From: an uncultured Flavobacteriaceae bacterium
GTDB lineage: Bacteria > Bacteroidota > Bacteroidia > Flavobacteriales > Flavobacteriaceae
Assembly: GCA_947504035.1 (NCBI GenBank)
Contig: CANNGA010000014.1
Coordinates: 58,339-122,338, forward strand
Length of the DNA stretch: 64,000 nt
Reading direction: 5' to 3'
Positions 9,688 through 17,467 of the stretch are shown one piece after another; the first letter of the stretch is position 1; the number at the start of each line of letters is the position of its first letter. The notes under the pieces were generated by a model that saw only the letters and a program-made list of their open reading frames with translations, was not told the origin of the DNA and ran no database searches. The position numbers and the translations under genes are program-made.

Positions 9688-10572
9688 ATGGAGCACAAAG
9701 CAGGTTTTGTAAATATTATAGGAAATCCTAATGTCGGAAAGTCAACCCTTATGAATGCTTTTGTTGGAGAGAAACTCTCTATCATCACCTCGAAAGCGCA
9801 AACCACGCGGCACCGTATTTTGGGCATTGTTAACGGCGATGATTTTCAAATGGTGTTAAGTGATACACCTGGCATTATTAAACCCGCTTACGAATTACAG
9901 GCATCTATGATGGATTTTGTAAAATCGGCATTCGAAGATGCAGATATACTTATTTACATGGTAGAGATTGGAGAGCAACAATTAAAGGATGATGCTTTCT
10001 TTAAAAAAATAACAAACTCTAAAATTCCTGTATTATTACTTTTAAACAAAATAGATATTTCTAATCAAGAACAGCTAGAAGCACAAGTGCAACTCTGGAC
10101 ACAAAAAGTGCCCAATGCAGAAATCTTTCCAATTTCTGCCTTAGAAGGTTTTAATGTTAAAGAAGTGTTTCATCGCATCATAGATCTATTACCAGTCTCA
10201 CCTCCTTTTTATCCAAAAGACCAATTAACAGATAAACCAGAGCGTTTTTTTATTAATGAAAAAATACGAGAAAAGATATTGCTACACTATAAAAAGGAAA
10301 TTCCTTATGCTGTAGAAATTGAAACAGAAGAATTTTTTGAAGAGGCCAATATCATTAAAATCCGCTCTGTGATTATGGTAGAGCGCGAGACCCAAAAAGG
10401 TATCATTATAGGGCATAAAGGCAGCGCGCTTAAACGTGTAGGGGTAGAAGCAAGAAAAGATCTAGAGGTCTTTTTTGACAAGAAAATTCATTTAGAATTA
10501 TATGTAAAAGTGAATAAAAATTGGCGTAGTAACCAAAATCAGCTGAAACGTTTTGGTTACAATAACCGTTAA
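9688..10572 (+). CDS. era: GTPase Era
   Basis: A 294-residue GTPase that binds the 3' end of 16S rRNA and helps assemble the 30S subunit. G1 is GNPNVGKST (residues 12-20), the G2 region is TTRHRI, G3 is DTPG (59-62), and G4 is NKID near residue 121. The C-terminal third is a KH RNA-binding domain with IIGHKGSALKRVG and the family ending ELYVKVNKNWR. Length and start match the family. The gene appears monocistronic, with its own -7 box. It is one of two Era-like GTPase genes here, the other being der 1.8 kb downstream. Confidence 0.98.
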   Translation: MEHKAGFVNIIGNPNVGKSTLMNAFVGEKLSIITSKAQTTRHRILGIVNGDDFQMVLSDTPGIIKPAYELQASMMDFVKSAFEDADILIYMVEIGEQQLKDDAFFKKITNSKIPVLLLLNKIDISNQEQLEAQVQLWTQKVPNAEIFPISALEGFNVKEVFHRIIDLLPVSPPFYPKDQLTDKPERFFINEKIREKILLHYKKEIPYAVEIETEEFFEEANIIKIRSVIMVERETQKGIIIGHKGSALKRVGVEARKDLEVFFDKKIHLELYVKVNKNWRSNQNQLKRFGYNNR

Positions 10573-10655
10573 AAACTAACTTTAATTTTTCATAGGCTTA
10601 ACCTTTGCTTGATACGCTAGTTTCATATTTGTGAATTAATTAATCTCACAAAATT

Positions 10656-12206
10656 ATGACACTTAAAAACGTATTAACAGTAATTAAATCGTTATTTCTA
10701 GGGCTTTTTATAATAGTATCTTCATGTGCCGACGATGGCATGGATGGCGCTAATGGACTGGATGGCGCTAATGGGCAAGATGGACAAGATGGAGAAAACG
10801 GACAGGGGGTTTCCCTTTTTACAACACAAGCAAGCGTGGAATTTGTAGAAGGCACACCAGAAATCTCTACTTATGATGCAACAACTCAAACACTATATGC
10901 TACAAATGCTGGCGCCAAACAGGTAGAAGTTATTCGTATTGCCGAAGTTAATGCCCCTCAACTTCAAAACCCTATAGATATTACAGCTTTTGGCGGGAAT
11001 ATAAATTCTGTAGCCAGTAAAAATGGCTTTTTAGCGCTTGCAGTAGAAGCAGAAACGTCTACAGATAACGGAAAGATTATTGTTTTTAAAACAGATAATC
11101 TTACAATACCATATTTAGAAGCTAACGCTGGTGCTCTGCCAGATATGATTACTTTTACGCCAGATGCAAAGTATATTATTGCAGCTAATGAAGGCGAGCC
11201 TAACGATGCATACTCTATAGATCCAGAAGGTTCTATAACCTTAATAGAAGTGGCGACTAAAGCAGTGTCTCAAATTTCTTTTAATGCCTTTAATTCCCAA
11301 GAAGCAGTATTAGAAGCCCAAGGGTTTCGTGTATTTGGACCAGGCGCTAATTTAAGTGCAGACGTAGAACCCGAATATATTGCCGTAGCATCAGATTCTA
11401 AAACCGCTTTTATTGCATTACAAGAAAATAATGGCATCGCAAAATTAGATATAGCTTCTAAAACGATAACCGCTATTTATCCATTAGGTACAAAAGATTT
11501 TTCTGAAACGTTTTTTGATGTGAGCAACAGAGACGATCGTGTTGGTAACCTTAATACATGGCCTGTATTAAGTTATTATCAGCCCGATGCCATTGCGTAT
11601 TTTGAAGTTGCGGGCACTGGATATATAATTTCTGCTAACGAAGGTGATGCTAGAGATTATGAGGGCTATTCTGAGGAAGCGCGCGGTGACGATTTAAATC
11701 TGGATCCTGAAGCATTTCCAAATGCAGCAGAGTTACAGCAAGAAGAAAATTTAGGACGTTTAAAAGTAACGACTGCTAATGGTGATACTGATGGCGATGG
11801 CGATTTTGACGAAATTTATGGCTATGGGGGGCGTTCTTTTTCCATTTGGAGTACTACAGGTGATTTGGTATTCGATTCAGGAAATGAATTTACACTAAAA
11901 ACACTTTTCGATTTTGGCAGTTACCCCGAGGGCAGATCAGATGATAAAGGTACAGAACCAGAAGCCGTAACTACTTATGAAGAAGGTGGTAATACGTTTG
12001 CTGTAATAGGGTTAGAACGTAGTGGCGATGTTTTAGTGTACAACATCACAGATGTACATAATCCAATATTTGTACAGCGTTTAAGAAATACTTCACCAGA
12101 AGGATTACTTATAATCCCTGCTGTCGATAGTCCTAATGGTAAAACACTTTTAGTGGTGTCCAACGAATTTCCTGAAGATGGAAAACTAAATATCTATTCG
12201 AAATAA
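10656..12206 (+). CDS. Choice-of-anchor I lipoprotein with collagen-like segment
   Basis: A 516-residue lipoprotein (lipobox VSSC, Cys24). Residues ~27-51 are a short collagen-like Gly-x-y run rich in Asp, Asn and Gln (DGMDGANGLDGANGQ...). The rest matches the choice-of-anchor I propeller-like domain, as also found next to secreted phosphatases: ITFTPDAKYIIAANEGEPND, PEYIAVASDSKTAFIALQENN, YIISANEGDARDYEGYSEEAR and YGYGGRSFSIW. Asp/Asn-rich loops such as DTDGDGDFDEIYG could bind calcium. The family function is poorly defined and no enzyme active site is evident. A strong terminator follows the gene, so it is probably a single-gene unit. Confidence 0.85.
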   Translation: MTLKNVLTVIKSLFLGLFIIVSSCADDGMDGANGLDGANGQDGQDGENGQGVSLFTTQASVEFVEGTPEISTYDATTQTLYATNAGAKQVEVIRIAEVNAPQLQNPIDITAFGGNINSVASKNGFLALAVEAETSTDNGKIIVFKTDNLTIPYLEANAGALPDMITFTPDAKYIIAANEGEPNDAYSIDPEGSITLIEVATKAVSQISFNAFNSQEAVLEAQGFRVFGPGANLSADVEPEYIAVASDSKTAFIALQENNGIAKLDIASKTITAIYPLGTKDFSETFFDVSNRDDRVGNLNTWPVLSYYQPDAIAYFEVAGTGYIISANEGDARDYEGYSEEARGDDLNLDPEAFPNAAELQQEENLGRLKVTTANGDTDGDGDFDEIYGYGGRSFSIWSTTGDLVFDSGNEFTLKTLFDFGSYPEGRSDDKGTEPEAVTTYEEGGNTFAVIGLERSGDVLVYNITDVHNPIFVQRLRNTSPEGLLIIPAVDSPNGKTLLVVSNEFPEDGKLNIYSK

Positions 12207-12226
12207 ACGTTTAAATAATTTATAAC

Positions 12227-12260
12227 CTAAACGCCAGGGGATTTGCCTTGGCGTTTTTGT
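12227..12260 (+). terminator. Intrinsic terminator before der
   Basis: Arms AAACGCCAGGG and CCTTGGCGTTT, nearly perfect, are followed by a T-rich tail. Because it lies upstream of the true der start, it also argues against a longer Der N-terminus. Confidence 0.88.
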
Positions 12261-12361
12261 TTTGCTCCGTTTTTTATACTGTATAGAGAGGGTTCATACA
12301 ACGACACGATAAGAATCTGCATTATTTTAGAAGCGATAGAGGCGAAATTGGTATTATATGC

Positions 12362-12369
12362 TACCTTTG
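12362..12369 (+). promoter_or_regulatory. Bacteroidota-type -7 box of der
   Basis: TACCTTTG lies 17 bases before the chosen ATG at 12387. It sits inside the frame extension upstream of that ATG, which supports the shorter protein. Confidence 0.45.
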
Positions 12370-12386
12370 CACTCAATTTACAGCTT

Positions 12387-13691
12387 ATGAGTAATATAGT
12401 AGCCATAGTAGGAAGACCAAATGTAGGTAAATCTACATTTTTTAATCGATTAATACAGAAGCGAGAAGCTATTGTAGACGCCGTTAGTGGTGTTACAAGA
12501 GACCGTCATTATGGAAAAACCGATTGGAACGGTAAAGAGTTTTCTTTAATTGATACAGGAGGCTATGTTGTTGGTAGTGATGATGTTTTTGAAGCCGAAA
12601 TTGATAAGCAAGTCGAGCTGGCTATAGACGAGGCCGATGCTATTATTTTTATGGTAGACGTAGAGTCTGGTGTGACAGGAATGGATGAGGAAGTGGCAAA
12701 GTTACTTAGAAAAGTAACGAAACCTGTATTCTTAGTTGTAAATAAAGTAGACAATGGAAAACGTGCCGAAGATGCTGTAGAGTTTTATGCACTTGGACTT
12801 GGAGCGTATTTTACAGTCGCAAGTATTAATGGAAGTGGTACAGGAGAGCTTTTAGATGCGATTGTAGAAGCATTACCAGAATACGAAGACGTTATAGAAG
12901 AAGACCTGCCACGTTTTGCTGTAGTAGGACGCCCTAATGCGGGTAAGTCTTCATTTATAAATGCATTGATAGGAGAAGATCGTTATATCGTAACAGACAT
13001 TGCAGGAACGACTAGAGATGCTATAGATACGAAATACAACCGTTTTGGTTTTGAATTTAATTTAGTAGACACCGCTGGGATCCGAAAAAAATCTAAAGTT
13101 AAAGAAGATTTAGAATTCTATTCGGTAATGCGAAGTGTTCGTGCTATCGAACATAGTGATGTTTGTTTATTAGTATTAGATGCCAATCGTGGTTTCGACG
13201 GACAAGTTCAAAATATATTTTGGTTGGCAGAGCGCAATAGAAAAGGTATTGTTGTTTTGGTTAATAAATGGGATTTGGTAGAAAAAGACCATAAATCTGT
13301 GGCTGCCTACGAAAAAATGATAAGAAAACAAATGGAGCCATTTACAGATGTCCCTATTGTATTTATATCAGCATTAACAAAACAGCGGATCTACAAAGCT
13401 ATAGAAACAGCCGTAGAGGTTTATAAAAACCGTTCTAAAAAGATAAAAACAAGTCAGTTGAATGATATCTTTCAACCTATCATCGAACATTATCCACCGC
13501 CAGCATATAAAGGAAAATTTGTTAAGATTAAATATATCATGCAATTGCCCACACCGCAACCGCAATTTGCATTTTTTTGTAATTTACCGCAGTACGTAAA
13601 AGATCCGTATAAGCGTTATTTAGAAAATAAACTTCGCGAAAATTTTGGCTTTAAAGGTGTGCCTATTAGTGTGTATATGCGTAAGAAGTAG
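12387..13691 (+). CDS. der: Ribosome-assembly GTPase Der (EngA)
   Basis: A 434-residue double-GTPase that acts in maturation of the 50S subunit. The first G domain begins [19 protein letters not shown] with DTGG and NKVD motifs. The second has [23 protein letters not shown] and NKWD. A C-terminal KH-like domain ends in [15 protein letters not shown]. The frame is open upstream to 12243, but that region holds a terminator and a -7 box, and the extra 48 residues look nothing like the family. I therefore start at 12387, where the protein begins [11 protein letters not shown] as expected. Confidence 0.97.
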   Translation: MSNIVAIVGRPNVGKSTFFNRLIQKREAIVDAVSGVTRDRHYGKTDWNGKEFSLIDTGGYVVGSDDVFEAEIDKQVELAIDEADAIIFMVDVESGVTGMDEEVAKLLRKVTKPVFLVVNKVDNGKRAEDAVEFYALGLGAYFTVASINGSGTGELLDAIVEALPEYEDVIEEDLPRFAVVGRPNAGKSSFINALIGEDRYIVTDIAGTTRDAIDTKYNRFGFEFNLVDTAGIRKKSKVKEDLEFYSVMRSVRAIEHSDVCLLVLDANRGFDGQVQNIFWLAERNRKGIVVLVNKWDLVEKDHKSVAAYEKMIRKQMEPFTDVPIVFISALTKQRIYKAIETAVEVYKNRSKKIKTSQLNDIFQPIIEHYPPPAYKGKFVKIKYIMQLPTPQPQFAFFCNLPQYVKDPYKRYLENKLRENFGFKGVPISVYMRKK

Positions 13692-13776
13692 TTAAATAGC
13701 GCTCTTTAAAAGTTGTGTTTTACTCATTTATAGTGTTAGAATTCTAATTGAATGGATGTGTTATTGATTTAGCGAT

Positions 13777-13784
13777 TATATTTG
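13777..13784 (+). promoter_or_regulatory. Candidate -7 box for the LytTR cluster
   Basis: TATATTTG is the same -7 sequence as in the rRNA promoters at the right end of the window. It lies 19 bases before the ATG of the first cluster gene. No TTG is seen at the usual -33 distance, which is compatible with activator dependence but does not prove it. Confidence 0.45.
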
Positions 13785-13803
13785 TTATTCAATTACAGTC
13801 TTT

Positions 13804-14907
13804 ATGATTAAAATAGGTGTAGCTCTATGGGTTACTTTATGTGTTATTCAAATTAGTTTTGCACAAAAAGTGGTTTACAATCCGGATTATGTTTCAAAAA
13901 ATTTTAGTGCTATTGTAACTAAAATAGAAGTGAATTCTAGTGCAACCATTTTACATTTTTTAGTTAAGCTTCCAAGGGGGAATTATATTACGATCCCTAA
14001 AGAAACCTATATAGAAGATGCTTCAGGAAAGGGGTCTAAGATTTATGTCGTAAAAGCAGAAGAACTTGATGTTGGAGTAAGAACGGTTATTCCAGATACA
14101 GATGAACTAAGGTATCGTTTGTGTTTTCCACCTTTGAAAAAAGAGGTGAGAAGGATAAATTATGGAGAGTCTAATCCAGGTGGTAATTGGTATATATACA
14201 AGCTTAATCTTACTAAAAATGGTAGAGATTTTTTGAAGCGTTATGATAATTCCAAAATAGAGAATAGCGTACGAAACTATAGGAAATCGATTATTCGCTA
14301 TAAAAATAAAGAGAACCATAACGAATCGGCATTATTGATAAATTCAAAGACGACGCTGTTACCTAAAGATTTGCCAGAGCAGCTTTTCGGGAGCTGGTAT
14401 GATAAATTTGGAACATTATTATTTATAGCTACACCAGATTATGTTGTACTTAATTCAAGAGTGCAATACTATCTCAATATTCAGGAAACAGGGGTCTTAA
14501 AATACCAAATAGAAACATCATTCAATGTTATAGAGATTTTAAGTTTAAAAGGCGATGTCATGACGCTTAGAACAAATCGAATGGAGACTTTAAAAAAAGG
14601 TGTTCATTTACAAAAAGTGCCTGGACGACTTCAAGGAACATGGTTACACGGTGAAGAATTAAAACAGATAAGGGTGACCGAGGATTCTTTTTTGATGTCA
14701 GACGAAGATCATGAAAAAGCAGAACGCATAGAGAAACATCACATAGACTATATTAGCACTTCAGAAGGTGGAACTTTAATTTCGTTTGTTCTGTATCATA
14801 AAGGAACTTATAAACTGTTTTATGTTAGGCAAGTAAATGGGAATTACGAATTGTATCCTAGAGGAAGAAAGGATACTGTTTATAAAAAAGTGAACACTAC
14901 AAACTAA
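13804..14907 (+). CDS. Secreted protein with two module types shared across the LytTR cluster
   Basis: A 367-residue protein with signal peptide (cleavage after SFA). I do not recognise a named family. Residues ~22-145 resemble the N-terminal domain of the thioredoxin protein encoded 3.7 kb downstream: both run Y-N-P-D / R-P-D, then V-T-K-I-E-V / V-K-V-E-V, then a K-A-E-x-L/I-x-x-G segment, then Y-x-L-x-F-P-x-L-K-x-E and W-x-I-Y. Residues ~190-367 hold two copies of a second motif, LPEQLFGSWYDK and VPGRLQGTWLHG, also present in the next gene's sensor region and in the last gene. It starts the cluster, 17 bases before the kinase gene, so the kinase and this protein are probably co-transcribed and may sense or bind the same thing. 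Confidence 0.7.
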   Translation: MIKIGVALWVTLCVIQISFAQKVVYNPDYVSKNFSAIVTKIEVNSSATILHFLVKLPRGNYITIPKETYIEDASGKGSKIYVVKAEELDVGVRTVIPDTDELRYRLCFPPLKKEVRRINYGESNPGGNWYIYKLNLTKNGRDFLKRYDNSKIENSVRNYRKSIIRYKNKENHNESALLINSKTTLLPKDLPEQLFGSWYDKFGTLLFIATPDYVVLNSRVQYYLNIQETGVLKYQIETSFNVIEILSLKGDVMTLRTNRMETLKKGVHLQKVPGRLQGTWLHGEELKQIRVTEDSFLMSDEDHEKAERIEKHHIDYISTSEGGTLISFVLYHKGTYKLFYVRQVNGNYELYPRGRKDTVYKKVNTTN

Positions 14908-14924
14908 ATAGACTTTAGAAACGA

Positions 14925-16268
14925 ATGCGACTACTTATATTCTTTTTTATTTTAGTGCCATATGTAGGCTTAGGACAAGCAAGAAGTAGAGTTCCATCTG
15001 ATTTGCCAGATCATATTATTGGGGCATGGGTTGATGATAAAGAGGACATTGTACTTATCATTTCACGAGATTACATAGTTATAGAAGATCAGCTCTATTC
15101 TTATAATGATATTGTAACAGAACGAAAGAAAACATACTTTACATGTGTTTATAAATATGGTATTAAATATCTTAATACAGAAAAAATAAGTACATCAAAA
15201 TTGTATTTAGATACAGGTGATAATATAAAAGTACTCACCAAATTAAAGTTTGTAAAGCAAAATAGATTGCCTGAATTTATAATAGATGAATGGTATTTAA
15301 AGACGCAAAAGATAATATTAAAAGAAGAAGGGATTCTATTTTTAGATACGTTTTATCGAATAGATAATGTGTTTTCTGCTAATGAAGTTAATTATAAAAT
15401 TATAGCTTACCATAACGGAGTATATAGTTTGATTCATAATTTTTTGAATAAAAGAGGCCATTATTTAAATACAAACTTTTCAGAAATAAAAATTTTTAAA
15501 AAAGCTTCATTTTTTGAAAAATACAAAACACATAGTATACTATTGTTTATTTTATTGGTTATGCTTATAACCTATTATGTTTTTAGAATGAAAATAGGAA
15601 TCACAAAGAAAAAGGAAATGACCAAACGTGTATTGGTTGAGATGGAGTTGAAAAGTATACGTTCTCAAATGAATCCTCATTTCTTATTTAATGCCTTAAG
15701 TGCGATTCAAAATCTTATAAATAAAAATGATACAGAAAAGGCCAATCACTATTTAACTCAATTTGCACAGTTAATGCGGTTAACATTAGACAAGTCGGAA
15801 AAAGGAGTAGTGCCTCTGGAGGATGAGTTGGAGTCTATACAAAAGTATCTAGAGTTGGAGAAATTGCGGTTTTTTTTTAATTACTGTATTAAAGTAGATA
15901 CTAATGTAGATATATATCAAACAGAAATTCCTGCAATGTTAATTCAACCTTATGTTGAGAATGCCATTATTCATGGACTAAAAGAAACGGAAGGAGAAAA
16001 ACATTTGATTTTGAAGTTTGAAATAGTAAAAGGCAGCCTGTTGTCTATCATTGAAGATAATGGTATAGGTATAAACGCAACACTGAAGGAGAAAAAGAAT
16101 TTAGGAATAGATAGGGCGCCTTATGGACTTAAATTAGCTGAGGATAGAATACAACTTATCAAGGATAGCTATAAAACAGATGTAGAAATTAAAATTGTAG
16201 ACCTTTCTGCAAAAGATAGTAAGTTAACAGGAACAAGAGTTGAGATAAGGTTGCCTTTAAAATATTAG
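14925..16268 (+). CDS. LytS-type sensor histidine kinase with periplasmic sensor
   Basis: A 447-residue sensor kinase. The signal (MRLLIFFFILVPYVGLGQ) leads into a periplasmic region (~20-200) with two copies of the cluster's LPxxLxGxW-like motif (LPDHIIGAWVDD and LPEFIIDEWYLK). A membrane helix follows (HSILLFILLVMLITYYVF, about 204-222), then a His_kinase domain of the LytS/YehU type. The phospho-acceptor is in QMNPHFLFNALS (His252); the N-box is YVENAIIHG (Asn346) and the G-box is EDNGIGI. Such kinases phosphorylate a LytTR regulator, and one lies 23 bases downstream. Sharing its sensor fold with the secreted neighbours is unusual and is discussed in the findings. Confidence 0.92.
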   Translation: MRLLIFFFILVPYVGLGQARSRVPSDLPDHIIGAWVDDKEDIVLIISRDYIVIEDQLYSYNDIVTERKKTYFTCVYKYGIKYLNTEKISTSKLYLDTGDNIKVLTKLKFVKQNRLPEFIIDEWYLKTQKIILKEEGILFLDTFYRIDNVFSANEVNYKIIAYHNGVYSLIHNFLNKRGHYLNTNFSEIKIFKKASFFEKYKTHSILLFILLVMLITYYVFRMKIGITKKKEMTKRVLVEMELKSIRSQMNPHFLFNALSAIQNLINKNDTEKANHYLTQFAQLMRLTLDKSEKGVVPLEDELESIQKYLELEKLRFFFNYCIKVDTNVDIYQTEIPAMLIQPYVENAIIHGLKETEGEKHLILKFEIVKGSLLSIIEDNGIGINATLKEKKNLGIDRAPYGLKLAEDRIQLIKDSYKTDVEIKIVDLSAKDSKLTGTRVEIRLPLKY

Positions 16269-16291
16269 TAAACGTAAATTAAAGATTTAGT

Positions 16292-17044
16292 ATGCAAATT
16301 AAATGTGTTATAATAGACGACGAACCTCATAATTTAGAAAATCTTAAGCGTTTATTGATTTTGAATTGTCCTAATATTACAGTTGTTGGTATGGGAGCAT
16401 CGGCTAAAGAAGGAAAAACTCTAATTCTAAGTGAAGCTCCAGATCTTGTTTTTTTAGATATTGAAATGCCTAAGATGAATGGGTTTGCTATGCTAGAAAG
16501 TTTAGATAAAGTTGATTTTCAAATTATATTTGTCACGGCCTATAGCAAATATGTTTTAAAAGCGATCAAATCATGTGCTTTAGATTATTTAATGAAGCCT
16601 ATTGCTATCGATGAATTAACCAGTGCCGTAGCAAAGGTAACCGACATTGTATACAGTCAAAAAGAAAATGAAAAATTAAAAATGTTGGTTGAGAATTTAA
16701 GAAGTGTTAACGCACCTCAAAAAATAGCACTTCCAACAGCCGAACAACTTTTTTTTGTGGCAGTAGATGATATTGTGCGCTGCAAAGGAGAGAATAATTA
16801 CACCATGTTTTACCTTGCAGATGAAACCTCCATATTGGTGTCTCGTACACTAAAAGAATGGGACAACTTGTTGGCAGGTCATGCTTTTATTAGAACACAT
16901 CAATCGCATTTAGTTAACAAAAACTATGTAAAATCCTATGTTAAAAAAGATGGAGGTTATATCTTAATGAAGGATGGAAGTAAGGTAAATGTCTCTAAAC
17001 AAAGGAAAGAGCAAACATTAAACCTGTTGGTGTCTTTAAAATAA
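16292..17044 (+). CDS. LytTR-family response regulator
   Basis: A 250-residue transcription regulator partnered with the kinase immediately upstream. The receiver domain has the acidic pair IIDDEP (Asp9-Asp10), the phosphorylation site FLDIEMP (Asp56), the switch residue in FVTAYSK and Lys102 in YLMKPI. The second half is a LytTR DNA-binding domain: DDIVRCKGENNYTMFYL, then FIRTHQSHLVNKNYVKSY and GSKVNVSKQRKEQ. Such regulators bind short direct repeats. None was recognised with confidence upstream of the cluster. The gene is followed by 196 bases without a gene before the next cluster member. Confidence 0.96.
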   Translation: MQIKCVIIDDEPHNLENLKRLLILNCPNITVVGMGASAKEGKTLILSEAPDLVFLDIEMPKMNGFAMLESLDKVDFQIIFVTAYSKYVLKAIKSCALDYLMKPIAIDELTSAVAKVTDIVYSQKENEKLKMLVENLRSVNAPQKIALPTAEQLFFVAVDDIVRCKGENNYTMFYLADETSILVSRTLKEWDNLLAGHAFIRTHQSHLVNKNYVKSYVKKDGGYILMKDGSKVNVSKQRKEQTLNLLVSLK

Positions 17045-17240
17045 AATTCTAGATAAATAGGATAGAATTCTAAGTAAACACTGCAATGGACTAATTGTTG
17101 CTGTATTTAACTAATTGAGATGTTTATATTTAGTACAATTATAGCACTCAAATAGTAGTGCATGTAGATTGCTGTACAGTAACACTAAAATGTTTAAATA
17201 TAATATCAATTTAGGAAAAAACTAAATTGAAAGGAATCCT

Positions 17241-17453
17241 ATGATGTCAACTTTAATGAAATTTGTAATCTTATTATTGCTGTGTTTATCTAGTAGATGC
17301 GCTCCTAAAGCAAAAAATATTGCAGTAGAGCCTATAAATATTGAAGCAAGCAGTAGTGCGAAATATAAATTACTTTCAAGAAAACAAGTTGAAAATAAAT
17401 GTTTTTTGCATAGTTTAGAATACGTAAAGACTGCTCCTGAAAATGTAATTTAA
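17241..17453 (+). CDS. Small probable lipoprotein of the LytTR cluster
   Basis: A 70-residue open frame with a hydrophobic leader (FVILLLLCLSSRC) that resembles a lipobox ending at Cys20, followed by about 50 polar residues (ASSSAKYKLLSRKQVENKC). No family is recognised. It ends 14 bases before the next gene, on the same strand, so it is likely to be translated from the same message. Two starts, ATG ATG at codons 1-2, are possible. Short length leaves some doubt that it is real; the leader and the spacing are what favour it. Confidence 0.55.
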   Translation: MMSTLMKFVILLLLCLSSRCAPKAKNIAVEPINIEASSSAKYKLLSRKQVENKCFLHSLEYVKTAPENVI

Positions 17454-17467
17454 AACCCATATCGATT

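Noticed and set aside
12243..12386. 48-residue N-terminal extension of Der
   Set aside because: It contains an intrinsic terminator and a -7 box, and Der proteins start with the first G domain.
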